64,000 nt of DNA, taken from Manis javanica. Its lineage: Eukaryota; Chordata; Mammalia; Pholidota; Manidae. Each line of letters starts with the position of its first letter. Within the stretch, counting starts at the first letter, position 1. Positions 12,051 to 23,966 of this stretch are shown here, in pieces. The notes under the pieces were generated by a model, which did no database searches, was not told where the DNA came from, and was given only the letters and a program-made list of their open reading frames with translations. Location of the stretch: assembly GCF_040802235.1 (NCBI RefSeq), contig NC_133166.1, positions 3,410,001-3,474,000 on the forward strand. The letters run 5' to 3'. A program made the position numbers and the translations under genes.

Positions 12051-12079
12051 AAAAAAAATAAAAAACAGTGATGTCTGGG
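12050..12079. repeat. Poly(A) tail and right target-site duplication
   Basis: An A-rich run (12050-12065) is followed by 'cagtgatgtctggg', matching the left copy at 4085-4101. This marks the true 3' end of the compound L1-ERV insertion. The sequence following (atccagtacagtgg) should continue the pre-insertion locus. Confidence 0.85.
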
Positions 12080-12390
12080 ATCCAGTACAGTGGAGGAGAG
12101 ACTGAAGTGATTTGGTCTAAAAACTGCTTAATTTTTTAAGAAGCTGTTTATATTAAGTCTACACTGCATTTAGCACTGTGCTTTCTGATATATTTAGAAT
12201 ACATATTATGTAATATATGTTATGTTTATAATGCACACTTAAAATTTGTCCATAATAAACTATAATATATACTGCAAAATATGTTGATTGATGTGTTCAT
12301 AATATGTTATACATTTATAATATATGTTCATAATACATACATTGATTGGTATAATCATAATATAGACTCATGATATATAATTGATAAGTT

Positions 12391-12426
<36 letters not shown>

Positions 12427-13374
12427 AAACTCATGTTTAGAGGTAAGAGAAAGGTGGGCAGGGGCAGATTTTATATTTTGTCTGGTGTCAGGTGTGTGAT
12501 CCCTATGATCAAATTCTCTGCCATATTTTGTTTTCCTTTTTCCTCGTATAATTATCCCACAAAGGCTCTAAACTTACCTAATTACTACTAAAGACCTCAG
12601 ATTTGGAATATAAGTAGAGTTGTTAAGATTGTTGGGGCCAGGCTAGGGTTGAGGACATATTACAGCACAATCTTATTTACTTTATTTCAAATCTAAGTTT
12701 CAACTGAACATATGACTCACTGTGAGGCAATATGTCTAATACAAATTTATATGATATATTCAGTGGAATAGTTTTGTATTTTGGTGTCAAGACAACATTC
12801 CTCATTTTTCTGATGAGTGTCTAAATTTCTTTCCCAGACTGGCCTGAATTGGGTCTGGCAGGAGAGTCTCACTGCCCACCTTGCCCTTTAGGATTCTGAG
12901 ATGAAGTTCAAATGGGAATCATCAATTCACACATGAAGGAATCACATATATGGATTGTAAATTAGAAGGTTCTAGGCATAAAAAATACCAATAAAAAGCA
13001 AAAAGAGACAAGACTGAAAAGGAGAAATGCTTCTTTTTAGAAAATGTCCCACATTACAGGGATCTTATCGGTACATAATCTATCTGATGTGTTTTGTTCT
13101 TCTAAGTGTTGTCTGTTTTGCCACATCATCCATTTATCCTTTTGTTAATATGAGCAAGCAGAATAGAGTTTAAAATTAATATGTGTTTTTACATACCGGG
13201 ATTAGAGGATATTAGATTTAAAATACATGACCAAAAACACAAAACAAACAAGCTAAAAAGCTGGACATGTGCCCTGCATCTGTGGATTTGAAATCATCCC
13301 ATTAATATGTCCCATTCCGCGACTGGGCCCTGTGGATTGAAGTGACTTCTAGACCCTGAAATCAGCGTTTACAG
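12080..13374. other. Intergenic with AT-rich low-complexity tract
   Basis: Bases 12175-12420 are a degenerate run of 'ataatatatgttcat'-like words ending in an (AT)n microsatellite at 12395-12421. The rest is unassigned DNA upstream of the OR pseudogene. Confidence 0.6.
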
Positions 13375-13905
13375 ATGGAAACCACGGGACAAAAACATCC
13401 ACAGTGAAATCACTCTACATTGATGGATTTCATCCACTTTAGCTTTTCTGATATTCCTGACCTCCAAGGATTTCTTTTGGGGGCGTTTTTTATAATCTAT
13501 GTGATTATTCTGATAGCAAATAGCTTCATTATCATAATAACCAAGGTTGATCCCTCCCTTAGATTCCCATATATTTTTTCCTTGGGAACTTTTCTTCCTT
13601 GGAATCATGTATCAGTCACTATCCGCAGATTACTAATAGATCTTTGTAGACAAAATAGAACTATTTATTTTCTGGCCTGTGGCACTCAAATGTATTTATT
13701 TCTGGTCTTTGGAGCCACTGTTTTATTCTGACTGTGATGGCTTATGACAGGTGCGTTGCCCTTTGCAGACCATTTGTCTACCCTGTCCTCATTAGCAATA
13801 GGCTATGTGTCCAACGGGTAGCAGGCTGTTGGGTCACTGTAACCCGGATTTACATAGGGTTCCCCTACCGGATCTTCTCTCTGCCCTTCTGCGGAGTAGA
13901 ATCAT
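13375..13905 (+). pseudogene. OR10-type olfactory receptor pseudogene, 3'-truncated
   Basis: The coding exon seems to begin at the ATG at 13375, directly after 'gcgtttacag', a splice-acceptor context shared with the intact OR10-type genes here. The frame meets TGA at codon 11 and resumes as FSFSDIPDLQGFLLG with a TM1 and KVDPS. TM2-TM3 are distorted (a small in-frame loss removes the usual FLEICY block). The frame stops at 13729, where a short deletion falls in the GATECLLL block. The downstream part, in another frame, keeps LTVMAYDRCVALCRPF and IFSLPFCG. Homology ends at about 13905, so TM5-TM7 are gone. It is a dead relative of the OR10AG1-like genes farther on. Confidence 0.9.
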
Positions 13906-15569
13906 GAGCAAAGATCAACAAACAGAAGGTGAACTGTAAGCTACCAAACAGAGTATCATTGAATCTGAAATCTACTGATTTCAGTAGATTTAGGTATTTT
14001 TTTCTATGAAAACATGCAATTGAGTCACAATCTCACTGGTCAATACTCGGAGAACACATCATCATTTGGTCATAAGGTTCCCACTGGCACGTGCTATCTG
14101 ATAAGTATTAGCTCTGAAACCAGTGGGCATGGCAGGGGCACATCATTTCGGATTAGAAAACACAAAGTCATGGTTGTGCCAGATTGTGTCTACTTCTATG
14201 TCCTGACTAAGGAAAAATGCTGAGGAAGCAATTTTCTCCTGACCTCGTGAAGGTGCCTGGAACTCCAGGCATGGAAAATGACTCTTTCAGAAACAAGAGC
14301 AAACTGATATAGAAACAAAACTTAGTCAAATGTAAAGCAGTCATATGGGGCTGGAAACACTCGGTTCATGCTTGAAGTGGTTCTCCCCATAAAGTACATG
14401 GAGGAGGTTGAAATGAAGATATGTTGAATTAATAATGCTGCAATAAGAGGGATTTTTAATTTAAAAAATGTTTCATAGTTGTTCCTAATCCTTGTTTATA
14501 GGATTCATTAACAACCAAGGTTTATCCATTCAGGGGCTCCTATAGTGTCTAAGAGATATTATAATTCAAGTAATCTTACTTTTTATAATACAGAACTGCC
14601 ATTGGCTTCTTAAGGTTGAATCCCCAACCATAAATGTCTACCTCTACGTAGCAAACTAGTGCCCCTTAAAAACAAGAAAGCAGGTAGGACATGTCCAGAT
14701 GATGTCAACAATGCATATGTTGAAAAACTTTTCAGAGGAATTATAAAAAATGAAATGACAAAAAAAATCAATAAAGAATGTGAAAATTTTCCTACAGGTA
14801 ATATCGGACAATTAAGAGTGTTTCTGCTCTTATAGGGCATCCATGTATGGTCCTAACAATTTAACATTTAAAAATATGAAAACTGAATCAAGAAGAAGGA
14901 AGCAACCTCAGCAAAATTGGAAAAGGTAAATAAAACTATTGATACATTGGGCATGAAAGAGGGGTTGGTGTCAAAGGAAAGTGGAGGCAGAGCGGGGTCA
15001 GGACCAGGCCTGTGGGGACACCCAGAAAGATGGGCTGGGGAGTGTTGTGGGAAGGGCCCAATCTTCCAGCCACCATCTGTCACTCTCTCGATTGTGCTCG
15101 TCTTTTGTCATGAGTTTAAATATAAACTTGATAAATGTTTATGCCTACTCTCTGTATTCTGTGAGGAAATAAAATGTGTTGAATGTCTGTGCTTCGGGTG
15201 AAATAATAAGTGGGGAGAAAGGCAGCCTCACAAACAGCAGGGCGATGACACCAGGAACACGTTATCTCTGGTCTCTGGATCACAGGCTGGAATGAGGTTT
15301 CTGCAAATGCATAGTTCCAGGAGCAGAGAGCTTCGGCCTGCGTCAGTTGCTACTGACTCCATGGAGAGTGGGCTGGGATTGTGTGAACTGTGGTTTTGTT
15401 GTGGATGAGGTGCTGTTTGCACAAGCTAATCAGATATAATTACCAAGTTACAATTGCAACTCTGGGAGCTTATCCAATTTTTGTTACATGGAGATGAAAT
15501 ATAAAATTATTCATTTTAATGTAAGGTTACATGTGTATATGCCTGTGTGTGTGTGTGTGTGTGCACAAA
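13906..15569. other. Intergenic, unassigned, with a GC-richer patch
   Basis: No gene is recognised. Bases 14960-15420 are clearly GC-richer than the flanks, but their short open frames on both strands resemble no known protein. A (GT)n microsatellite lies at 15544-15563. Confidence 0.5.
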
Positions 15570-15935
15570 TAAACCCAAAATTGTATGGTAAAGTATCAAC
15601 TCCCAGTACCCCAGAAGGTAGCTGTATTTGGAGATAGGATCTTTGAGGAAGTAATTAGTTTAAAATGAGGCCTTCAGGGTGGGCCTTATCCAGTATGGAT
15701 ATTGACTTTATAAGAAGAAGAGATTAGGACACTGACACTGAGGAAAAAAAAATCATTTGAAGACAAGAGAGTGAAGATCGCCATCTACAAGTGAAGGAGA
15801 GAAGCCTCAGGAGAAATCAGAAGTGCCATCACCTTGATCTCAGACTTCCAGATTCCAGAACAGTGAGAAAATAAGTTTCTTGTTATTTAAGCAGCAAGTC
15901 TATTTTGTAAAAGCAGTTTCAGTAAACTAATACAA
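15570..15935 (+). mobile_element. MLT1-type solo LTR (ERVL-MaLR), fossil
   Basis: The block order matches MLT1 LTRs: 'ctgtatttggagatagga', 'aagtaattagtttaaaatgagg', 'ataagaagaagagattagg', 'ccttgatctcagacttcca', 'cagtgagaaaataagtttc' and the end 'agtaaactaatacaag'. MaLR LTRs of this type are old, from before or around the placental radiation. No internal sequence is attached. Confidence 0.85.
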
Positions 15936-15942
15936 GCAGTAT

Positions 15943-15946
<4 letters not shown>

Positions 15947-15973
<27 letters not shown>
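15947..15973. repeat. (AT)n microsatellite
   Basis: An uninterrupted alternation of A and T directly after the MLT1 LTR. Confidence 0.95.
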
Positions 15974-15981
<8 letters not shown>

Positions 15982-16201
15982 TGTGTGTATGTGTAATTAT
16001 GTCTGTATTTGTGGAGACATACATATCTAAGAGGCAAATGGATGACATGGTTTATGCATGTGTAAAAACTGCATACATGTTGGATTTACTACGATCTTTA
16101 TTTTAAAATATGCAAGAGAAATAGAAAAACACTAATAAACTAAGGGCACTTGAATCAACTTTATGATAGGAAGATAATGAACATCAGTCTTAATTTAATA
16201 T

Positions 16202-17194
16202 TTAATGTGAAAAGTGCACTTTATCAACAACCGAATTCTTTCCAAACACTCTTTTCATTGCATCTTTTACATCTTTGTTCCTCAAACTATAGATGATGGG
16301 ATTCAGCATCGGAATCACAATGGTGTAAAATACAGACACTACCATGTCCTGGTCCAAAGAGTAGCTGGAAGTTGGTCTCACATACATGAAGAGAACTGTT
16401 CCATGAAAAATGGACACTCCAGTTAAGTGAGAGCCACACGTAGAAAAGACTTTTCGCCTCCCTTCAGCAGAATGCATCCTCAGAATGGCCAACAGAATGA
16501 AACCATAGGAGACCAGGACTATCAGGATAGTGGATATCTCAATAGCACCTGTAAAGTAGAAGACTAAAAGCTGGTTTATGTGAGTGTCAGAGCAAGAAAG
16601 AGCCAGGAGAGGAGGGATGTCACAGAAGACATGTCTGACTTCATTGGATGCACAGAAGGAGAGATTAAATGTGGCCACTGTGTGCAAAATACCATGCAGG
16701 ATGCCACCAACATAGCAGAAAATGATGAGTGGCACATAGACTCTGGGTGACATGCTCACTGAATACAGGAGAGGGTTGTAGATTGCCACATAGCGATCAT
16801 AGGCCATTGCCGCCAAGAGAAAGGACTCTGTGGTTCCAAAAGTAATAAAGAGACACATTTGTGCTGCACATCCAAGGAATGAAATGGATTTATTCTCTGA
16901 TAAGAAATTGACCAACATTTTTGGAGTGATAACTGAAGAATAGCAGGCGTCCAAGAATGATAACACACTCAAAAAATAGTACATCGGGTTGTGGAGATGG
17001 GAATCTCCAATGACTAAAATAACCATCCCCAAATTTCCTAGCAGAGTAAAAATATAGATTGCTAGGAATAGTAAAAATAAGAAGACTTGTACCTCAAAGT
17101 CATCTGTGAAGCCCATCAGTATAAATGTGGTGACTTCAGTCACATTTTTCAACTGAGTCCCGTGTGAGTGTAAATCTGATGTTGACCCTGACAT
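16202..17194 (-). CDS. OR5T: Olfactory receptor, OR5T subfamily
   Basis: This is an intact 330-residue class II odorant receptor: a plasma-membrane GPCR of olfactory sensory neurons expected to couple to Golf. It has an N-glycosylation site near the N terminus (NVT at 17-19), TM1 with the GN motif ([10 protein letters not shown]), [16 protein letters not shown] in TM2, [12 protein letters not shown] after TM3 (D133-R134-Y135), [14 protein letters not shown] at the start of TM6 and [12 protein letters not shown] in TM7. [23 protein letters not shown] and the [20 protein letters not shown] loop are typical of human OR5T1-3. The extended N terminus before KNVTEVT also fits OR5T. There is one start ATG at 17194 and no in-frame alternative. 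It is the only minus-strand receptor in the window. I cannot tell which OR5T member it matches. Confidence 0.93.
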   Translation of the reverse strand: MSGSTSDLHSHGTQLKNVTEVTTFILMGFTDDFEVQVFLFLLFLAIYIFTLLGNLGMVILVIGDSHLHNPMYYFLSVLSFLDACYSSVITPKMLVNFLSENKSISFLGCAAQMCLFITFGTTESFLLAAMAYDRYVAIYNPLLYSVSMSPRVYVPLIIFCYVGGILHGILHTVATFNLSFCASNEVRHVFCDIPPLLALSCSDTHINQLLVFYFTGAIEISTILIVLVSYGFILLAILRMHSAEGRRKVFSTCGSHLTGVSIFHGTVLFMYVRPTSSYSLDQDMVVSVFYTIVIPMLNPIIYSLRNKDVKDAMKRVFGKNSVVDKVHFSH

Positions 17195-19315
17195 TTCAGT
17201 TTTTATTTACAGGTTTTAAAAACAGAATAAAAATACAATTCATCCAATCACATCGTTGTGTTTGTTTCTTAGAAGAACATATTAAAATCCCTGGCAGTGA
17301 AGGAAAAGACAGTGGTGAACTGGGTCCAAGTGGATGCATTACCCTGAATAAATAAATAAGAAATTATTTCATTCATTTGTTGGCTAAATTTGTCATGTTA
17401 AAAACAGTGCCAAGTTATGTGGCTTAATTGACAATTTATTTTCTGTTAAGTTTACTACTTCTTATTTTCATAATACATCATTTTAAGGTTCAGAGAGACA
17501 AATGAATATAGGAATTTTTAGGTCCCTAAATATGATACTACAAAATACACACTTGAGTACTAACCCTACATTTTCTAGAATGTGCATGAAATGTCTTTAC
17601 TTAATGTTCACTTTTGTTAAAATGGGAACAAATACACTTATGCAGGTGACTGGGTAGTGCATAAATGATAAAAATCAGTGTGAAAATTATTTAATTTTAA
17701 AATGTTCCCAAGTTACCCAGAATTGGGGTATGTTAGATTTACCTGTCAACCAGTCATATAAGGCAGACTTTTCCAACCAAATTATTTTTGTGTCTTCTGT
17801 TCTGGCTACTTCATTTCATTAGTGCTTCCAGAAATAGTAAATAGATGTTATTCTGGAAGTAGATGCACCTTGTATGTAAACATAAACAAACTATTGCTTT
17901 TTTGTTTTACAGTTTTGTTTCCTGAAACAGATAATAGTAAGTTGTCCCACATTTGGCTTCTGTAGTTTATTTTAATACTGTTTTTCAAATTTTATCTTAC
18001 TACCAATTCAAGATTTTTCTCCACACATGTACTCACTACCCTTGCAAATCAAAATTAATTCATGGCCATTTCTTTAAAATTGTATAGGTAACAATGAAGT
18101 TTCTACAGTTATGTAAAACATCACATGATACTAGATAAAATTATTTATCAAAATGACTGCTAAAAGAATATAATCATGATATAAGCCACAATGGAGTATT
18201 TTATTATTGCTATATTTCCCCAGGCTGCCAGACTGTTTCTCATTCAGTGGAGTATGAAGAAAAGAAAGTGCATAACAAACAACCAGAATGTTAAATTGTC
18301 ACCAGCATCTGGACAGAAAGCCTCAGTCATTGAAACGTAATTAAATATTGCATTTACCATATTTACAAGCAAGATTTCAGCATGATGACCCTTGTTTTTT
18401 TCTCATCATGTCATTTTAAGGAGTGAAAAACCTGCCATGCATAGGACTGGGCTAAATTCAATGACCTACAAACGATTTCTTTTCCTAACATGAACCGCAC
18501 TATATTTTTGTTATATTAAAACAACCATGAATCAGGGAGAATGAGCAAATCAGCTTAAGCTATCATTAGAAAGAAAAGAAAGTCAGGTGACCATATTTTC
18601 CCAGAAAGTTCCTCCCAGATTCATGTGGAAAATTGTTTTAATACATAGAATAGCTTTTTAATTGTGAGGCTACCAAGCCAAAAAAAAAATGTTTATTTAG
18701 TCCTTAGAGAATTATACAGTAAAAAAATATAATTAAGCTTCATATTGATTTCTGTGTTAATACAGACAACTCACACATTTTTCCTGAGAATACACATACA
18801 CAGATGTGTTAAAAAAAAAACCTCCAGCTTAATTTGAATGCTTATTTTAATAAAATAACATATAAAAACATAAATTAACAAAATTAAATAATATTAATGT
18901 ATTGCTTGAGAATCAAAATATACATTTATGTTTTAAAAATTCCTTGCCTCTCAGAATCTATGTATTAACTACAGAAGTATTTAGTGAAGAGAATTAGATG
19001 CAAAACAAGAATTAGGCAGATAGAAAGAAGCACAATGAAAAGAAATAAAAATATGCAAATTATGCAAAATTAATGAGTAAGTGGTCTACTACAGAATTCA
19101 TTAAAAAATATTTGTTGACTGAGACACATAGTGGAAATGTGGGCTTCATTACAATTTTAACCTTTATTTAACTGATTAAGCTCAAGTAGCACAGTTGTGG
19201 AAGAGTTTTTAAAAAAGCATTTTATTTGGGCTCTAAAACCTTGTATTAAATCTCAGATTGAAGACCTAGTATGATCAAACCAAAGTAACTTAATGCTTCA
19301 AACCAAAGAATAAGT
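17195..19315. other. Intergenic AT-rich DNA
   Basis: About 2.1 kb of AT-rich sequence upstream of the OR5T-type gene. I see no gene, and no repeat that I can name with support. It would hold that receptor's promoter and any 5' untranslated exon. Confidence 0.4.
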
Positions 19316-19725
19316 TTTTTGTTGTTTTTTGTTTTTTGAAAAAATCTACTTGTATTTGTACAAGACTGCTCTTTAGCATTATTGCAACAAGTCCACCTGT
19401 TTCTGTCAGGCACAGACTTGGGCACCAAAAAAGAGATGCCCAGCAATGAATGAGACAAACGTGTCAACCTCAGGGGGACAGCTGGGAGCCACAGCTGGGA
19501 ATTGATGTGTAAGTGGGTTCTGGGATCGATGTCAGTGTGGAATCCTGACGTCCACCAGGGACAGAGGGGTCCTTTGTAGGCAAGGGATGTCAGGAAAGGA
19601 GGGGGATGATGCTGGACCTGGTGCAGGAGAAGGAGGGCTGCCCGGCCAAGGGGGCTACAAGAACAGAGCCATGGAGCCTGGCATGGTTGGTGTACTGGCC
19701 AGACCAGGGGTTCTGGGTGTGGATA
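19316..19725 (-). pseudogene. Probable processed retrocopy of an mRNA 3' region
   Basis: This is a GC-rich block in AT-rich surroundings. Read on the minus strand it ends in a run like 'tttttcaaaaaacaaaaaac', which looks like a decayed poly(A) tail at 19316-19345. The body reads like a 3' untranslated region, with 'gctaaagagcagtcttgtac' near the end. A 169-codon minus-strand frame crosses it but shows no domain and mixes low-complexity Leu, Pro and His, so I do not call it a protein. I could not identify the source gene and found no clear target-site duplication. Confidence 0.45.
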
Positions 19726-19955
19726 ATAACTAAGATTGACCAAATTGTTGTGCATGTTTTATTCAACTATGTGAACATGATGTGATTGCAGAGTGTTTAT
19801 TTGTGACATACACTAAAATGTGTTTTATTAAATTGATAACTCAGATTGACCAAAATTGTTGTGCATATTTTATTCAACTACGTGAACATGGGAACATGGT
19901 GTGATTGCAGAGTGTTTATTTGTGAGATACACTAAAATGTGTTTTATTAAATTGA
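19724..19955. repeat. Tandem duplication, two copies of about 110-120 bp
   Basis: Copy 1 (19724-19835) and copy 2 (19836-19955) share 'gattgaccaaa.ttgttgtgcat', 'gtgattgcagagtgtttatt' and 'actaaaatgtgttttatta'. Copy 2 has an extra 8 bp (a repeat of 'gggaacat'). Few substitutions separate them, so the duplication is fairly recent compared with the neighbouring old repeats. Confidence 0.9.
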
Positions 19956-20755
19956 AGTGTTAGTTATATGTGAAGGATGCATATGACTTCCAAATTATAT
20001 TTACTACAAATTTGTTTTAACCAATAAAACTATAAATACAGAATAATTAAGGAATTATAAAATCAAATTTTCATCAAAGCAGTGAGCAATGGGCCCAAAC
20101 AGAAACTCTTTCTGCTTTTAGTCATACATATGTGTTACATGACACTTTATATTAAATTTTTATTTCCATGAAATTAAACACAGTATATCACAATATTCTA
20201 TGATATCAAGCACCTTAAAATATACATCTGTATTATTGCTTTCTGATTTGGGGCATGTCAGTGAAATTATAGTGTGTTTACTTAAATCCCGTTGATAATT
20301 TGTCCCTACTAATTTTCTCACAGCCCTTGATACCTCTGATCGTATATGTAGGACCAGAAAGTGGTTTATGAATGAAGATATATTTTATTGAAAATCATGT
20401 CCCATTTGAGCAATTGTCTTCTCCACTGTAGGGAACTAAAGGAACAACAGACAAAAGTCTGAAGTTCAAGTACCTCATCCAAGAAGCCCTTTAAATAGGC
20501 ATTTCTGTCAACAAATATTTAAGGAAATTAGAATAGATTGTGTTTACATCTAAACTTTGAAAAAAAGGCTAGAATGACAAAAGTATAGATCCCAAATTTT
20601 TAACAAACCACAGTCATTCTGGAAAACTACAACCAAATCAGTTCCCCAACCCCCATACAGTCAGAAAGCATCCAGGCTAGACACCCACGGGAACAGTTTA
20701 CAAGCATTAAGCTTGAGAAGAATGGACACAGGACAGCAGCTACCACAAACCATAA
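19956..20755. other. Intergenic, nothing recognised
   Basis: AT-rich DNA with no supported feature. Confidence 0.4.
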
Positions 20756-20759
20756 AGTG

Positions 20760-20985
20760 GCTACAGCGTGAGGAACTTTGCGTACTTTATGTTGTGTAAT
20801 CTACGTAGCAACCTAAAAGCTAATGAATTCAGGATCCTTTCATAGATGGGAATACTGAGGACCAGCTAGACCTACATATTGACTAAACTGACACAGCAGA
20901 TTGCGGACAGAGCCAGGATTAAAGTCCAGGCGTCTCTGTCACACCCCTTAAGCTCTTTCCACTTGCCTATATTGTAGACTCCTTG
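20760..20985 (+). repeat. MIR SINE
   Basis: The MIR block order is seen: 'aggaactttgcgtactttatg', 'catagatgggaatactgagg', 'cagattgcggacagagccag', 'gattaaagtccaggcgtctctg' and 'cccttaagctctttcca'. It is an old, decayed copy. Confidence 0.8.
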
Positions 20986-22448
20986 TGACATGTTGTAATC
21001 CTGGAACTGTGATCCCCTAGAACAGTACAAAATAATATCTTCTTGCATTGGAATTGTTTTAAAGCCATCAAGCTTAAGTAGACTATTATAGTAAAAAAAA
21101 ACATAGAACAAAAAGAAGTTGCTTCCAAATCAATTAGCTCAGTAGTCAAATCACTTTAAAATTCATTTACACCCCTCCATAAGAAAAAGAAATTATGATC
21201 CCAAAATAGCATATGCCCTGATGGCTGGTTGATCATTAATTTTCTCTCCATTTAATAATTTTCCTAAATTTTAAATAGTCATTTATTTCTTCTACCATTA
21301 TTCTGTTTTCTTCCACCAAATTTCTTTAAATTAATTAAAGCACTTTTCTTATTTAAAGCTTTATTGAACTAGACATGTACAGAGTCTTTCCTATTTTCTG
21401 TATTATATTCCATGGAATTCCCTCATTAAAATTGTAATGCAACTATGAGTTCACTAGAAATTTTTATCTCAGATTTAAATATTAAAGCAAAACCTAGTTT
21501 GAGATTGAAAGTTAGAGCTTCTGAAATATTCTGTAAGTGATGGAAAACTGTTCCTCTTACCTGTGGGAATGAACCGCTTACTCATTAAGGTGTGCTATGA
21601 ATATTAAGTGTTTGGACTTTTAAACCTGGTTTCCGAGCTCTTGTTGATGTCCACAGGGATGTTCCAAGGACAAAGCTCACTAATTCTCTTCTGGGACATA
21701 AAAGTAATAAAATGATTTCATCTTTCTCCATTGTTAACAAGTGAACAGTCTGGAGCAATGAATTACATGATAAAAAGTATTTACATGAGTGCATTTTGGC
21801 TTCTGATATAAAATGATCCCACAATGGAAAAAGAATGTACACGGGACTGGAAAAGAAATCTAATGAAAACAGGCCAGAGTCCAGCTCTGATTCTAAACAG
21901 TTGTGTGTTATTGAGTTGATGACTTAAATTCTCTGAAATCCAGATTCCTCTTCCTGGGAATATAACCTGTTCACTTCTCACAAAATACAGTAAACTTGTA
22001 CATAATCAAATAATATGACAGCATAATCTATGAGAGACCTCTTTATCAGTTAATAAAGTCTATTATGCTTATTTAATGTTAAAGTGCTATACTTCTAAGT
22101 GGTAGGAGAGATACATTTAAGCTCACTAAGAGTTTAACAGAAGAGATAAGATATAAATACATGAATAGAAATTATTGACAGGAAAGATGGTGCAATATGC
22201 AGATAACTAATATTTTAACTAGTGGAACATTAGAGTATTAGAGATCTGGCAAAGGTAAAGGTCAACATTTTTGAGTTATATAAGATCTTGTGTTGTCTTA
22301 GGGATCCTACATACTAATCTGTATATTTGTACTGGCTATGCACTTAACATTTTTTCCAAAAAATTGTGAAATATACATAGATGCCTGTACTCTATACCCA
22401 GAGATTCTAAATTAGTAGTTAAGGAAAGTTGGCTATGGAATCTGAGTG
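20986..22448. other. Intergenic AT-rich DNA
   Basis: No gene or named repeat seen. Short open frames here have no recognisable content. Confidence 0.4.
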
Positions 22449-22525
22449 AAGAAAGGAAGGAAGAAAGGAAGGAGGGAGGGAGGGAGGGAGGGAGGAAGGG
22501 AGAGAGGGAGGCAGGGAGAAAAAAA
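22449..22525 (+). repeat. (GGAA)n/(GGGA)n purine tract
   Basis: A 77-bp purine tract dominated by GGAA and GGGA units. Its regular three-G runs could form a G-quadruplex. Confidence 0.95.
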
Positions 22526-22539
22526 GTGATATTTGGAGA

Positions 22540-23770
22540 CCCCCCAATTGTGAGAAAAGGGATCTACTAATTAAATGTGATCCCAAACTATCTATGTGTT
22601 CAATGTCAATCTAATTAAAATTACAAAAGTGTTTTTGCAGAAATTGACAAGATAATTATCCAATCATATTAAAAGGCAGAAGAAATAAGGTAGTCTTGAC
22701 AATTTTGAAAAAGAAAATAGTGCTAGAAGTTTAACAAAATTTGATCAAGATTTAGCATAAAGCTAAAATAGCAAAAAATGTGGCATTGGTGAAATCAGAC
22801 ATCTATGGAACAAAATGCAATTTAAGAAATAAATTTACAACAGAGCCAACTGATTTCTGGCAAAGCTTCTAAGGAAAATCCATGGAGAAAGGGCAGTCTT
22901 AAAAAAAATGATGCTGAATATATACAATAGTCTTATGCGGCAAAAAATGTAGCCATTGACTCATTCTTTGCACATTTATAAACCTTGCCTCATAATGGAC
23001 CTTAAACCTCAATATAAAACCTAATAAATACTATAATATTTCTAGTGAAAAAAAATGCACAACATCTGTGCACTGGGCTAGTCAGAAATTTTTATATAAA
23101 ACATAAAATGCATGAAACATAGGAGAAAAAAAATGATAAATTGTTCTTTAACATAATTAAATCTTCTGCCTTATGAAAGACACTGTTGAGGGAATGTACA
23201 AACCAGTCACAGACTTGTACAAAATCTTTTCTAAACAACTGTCCGACAAAGAACACACATCCAAAATATGTAAAGAGCTCCAAAGGCAATAATATGAAAT
23301 CAAAAGGAAAAAAAAAACAATAAAAATTGGATATAAACTTGAATAACCACCACAGATGACAACTAAGCACATAAAAAAAAAGACCAATGCCATTTGCAAT
23401 TAGAGAAATATAATTTTAAACCACAATGTGACCCCAAACATCAGAATGACTAGAATATTACAAGTGTAACAATAAATGACAATACAAAGTGCTCACGAGG
23501 ATACAGGGCCTCGGAGCTCTCATCCATGTTGGTAAGAAACAAAACGATGCAGCCACTTCAGAAAACAATCCGACAGTTTCCAGTGAAGTGAAACATACAT
23601 GTACCCTGTGACCCAGGATTCTCACCCTTTGTTATTCACTCAAGACAACAGAAAACCTATAAATACAAATCCTGAGGGCAATATTTACAGCATCTTTACT
23701 TACTCTGTTTCAATACTGGAAAACCCCAGCGGCCATCAGTAAATGGATAAACTGTACACGAGTACATTAT
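22540..23770 (+). mobile_element. Old L1M ORF2 remnant
   Basis: Decayed L1 ORF2 text: 'aaattgacaagataattatcc', 'gaaataaggtagtcttgac', 'aacagagccaactgatttctg', 'gcaattagagaaatataat', 'gaccccaaacatcagaatgac' and 'gacccaggattctcaccctt'. The second half (from about 23070) is repeated at 33070-33780, so this L1 predates the local duplication. Confidence 0.8.
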
Positions 23771-23966
23771 CTTTACTCATTCTTGAGCTTGTTTTATGCT
23801 GGACTTTCTGATAAATCCACAACATTTTGTATTACCAATAAGAAATTTATTTTTCCTCAAATCTCATATTTATCAGACTAGTCTACCACCCCAACCAATT
23901 CACTGATGATTAGGGACAACTGTTGTACTGACAAATGAAGTCCATCTTATATAGTAATTGATGTCA

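Noticed and set aside
14917-15201. 94-codon frame in a GC-richer patch
   Set aside because: No domain, and competing frames on both strands in the same patch; no poly(A) tail or target-site duplication to support a retrocopy.
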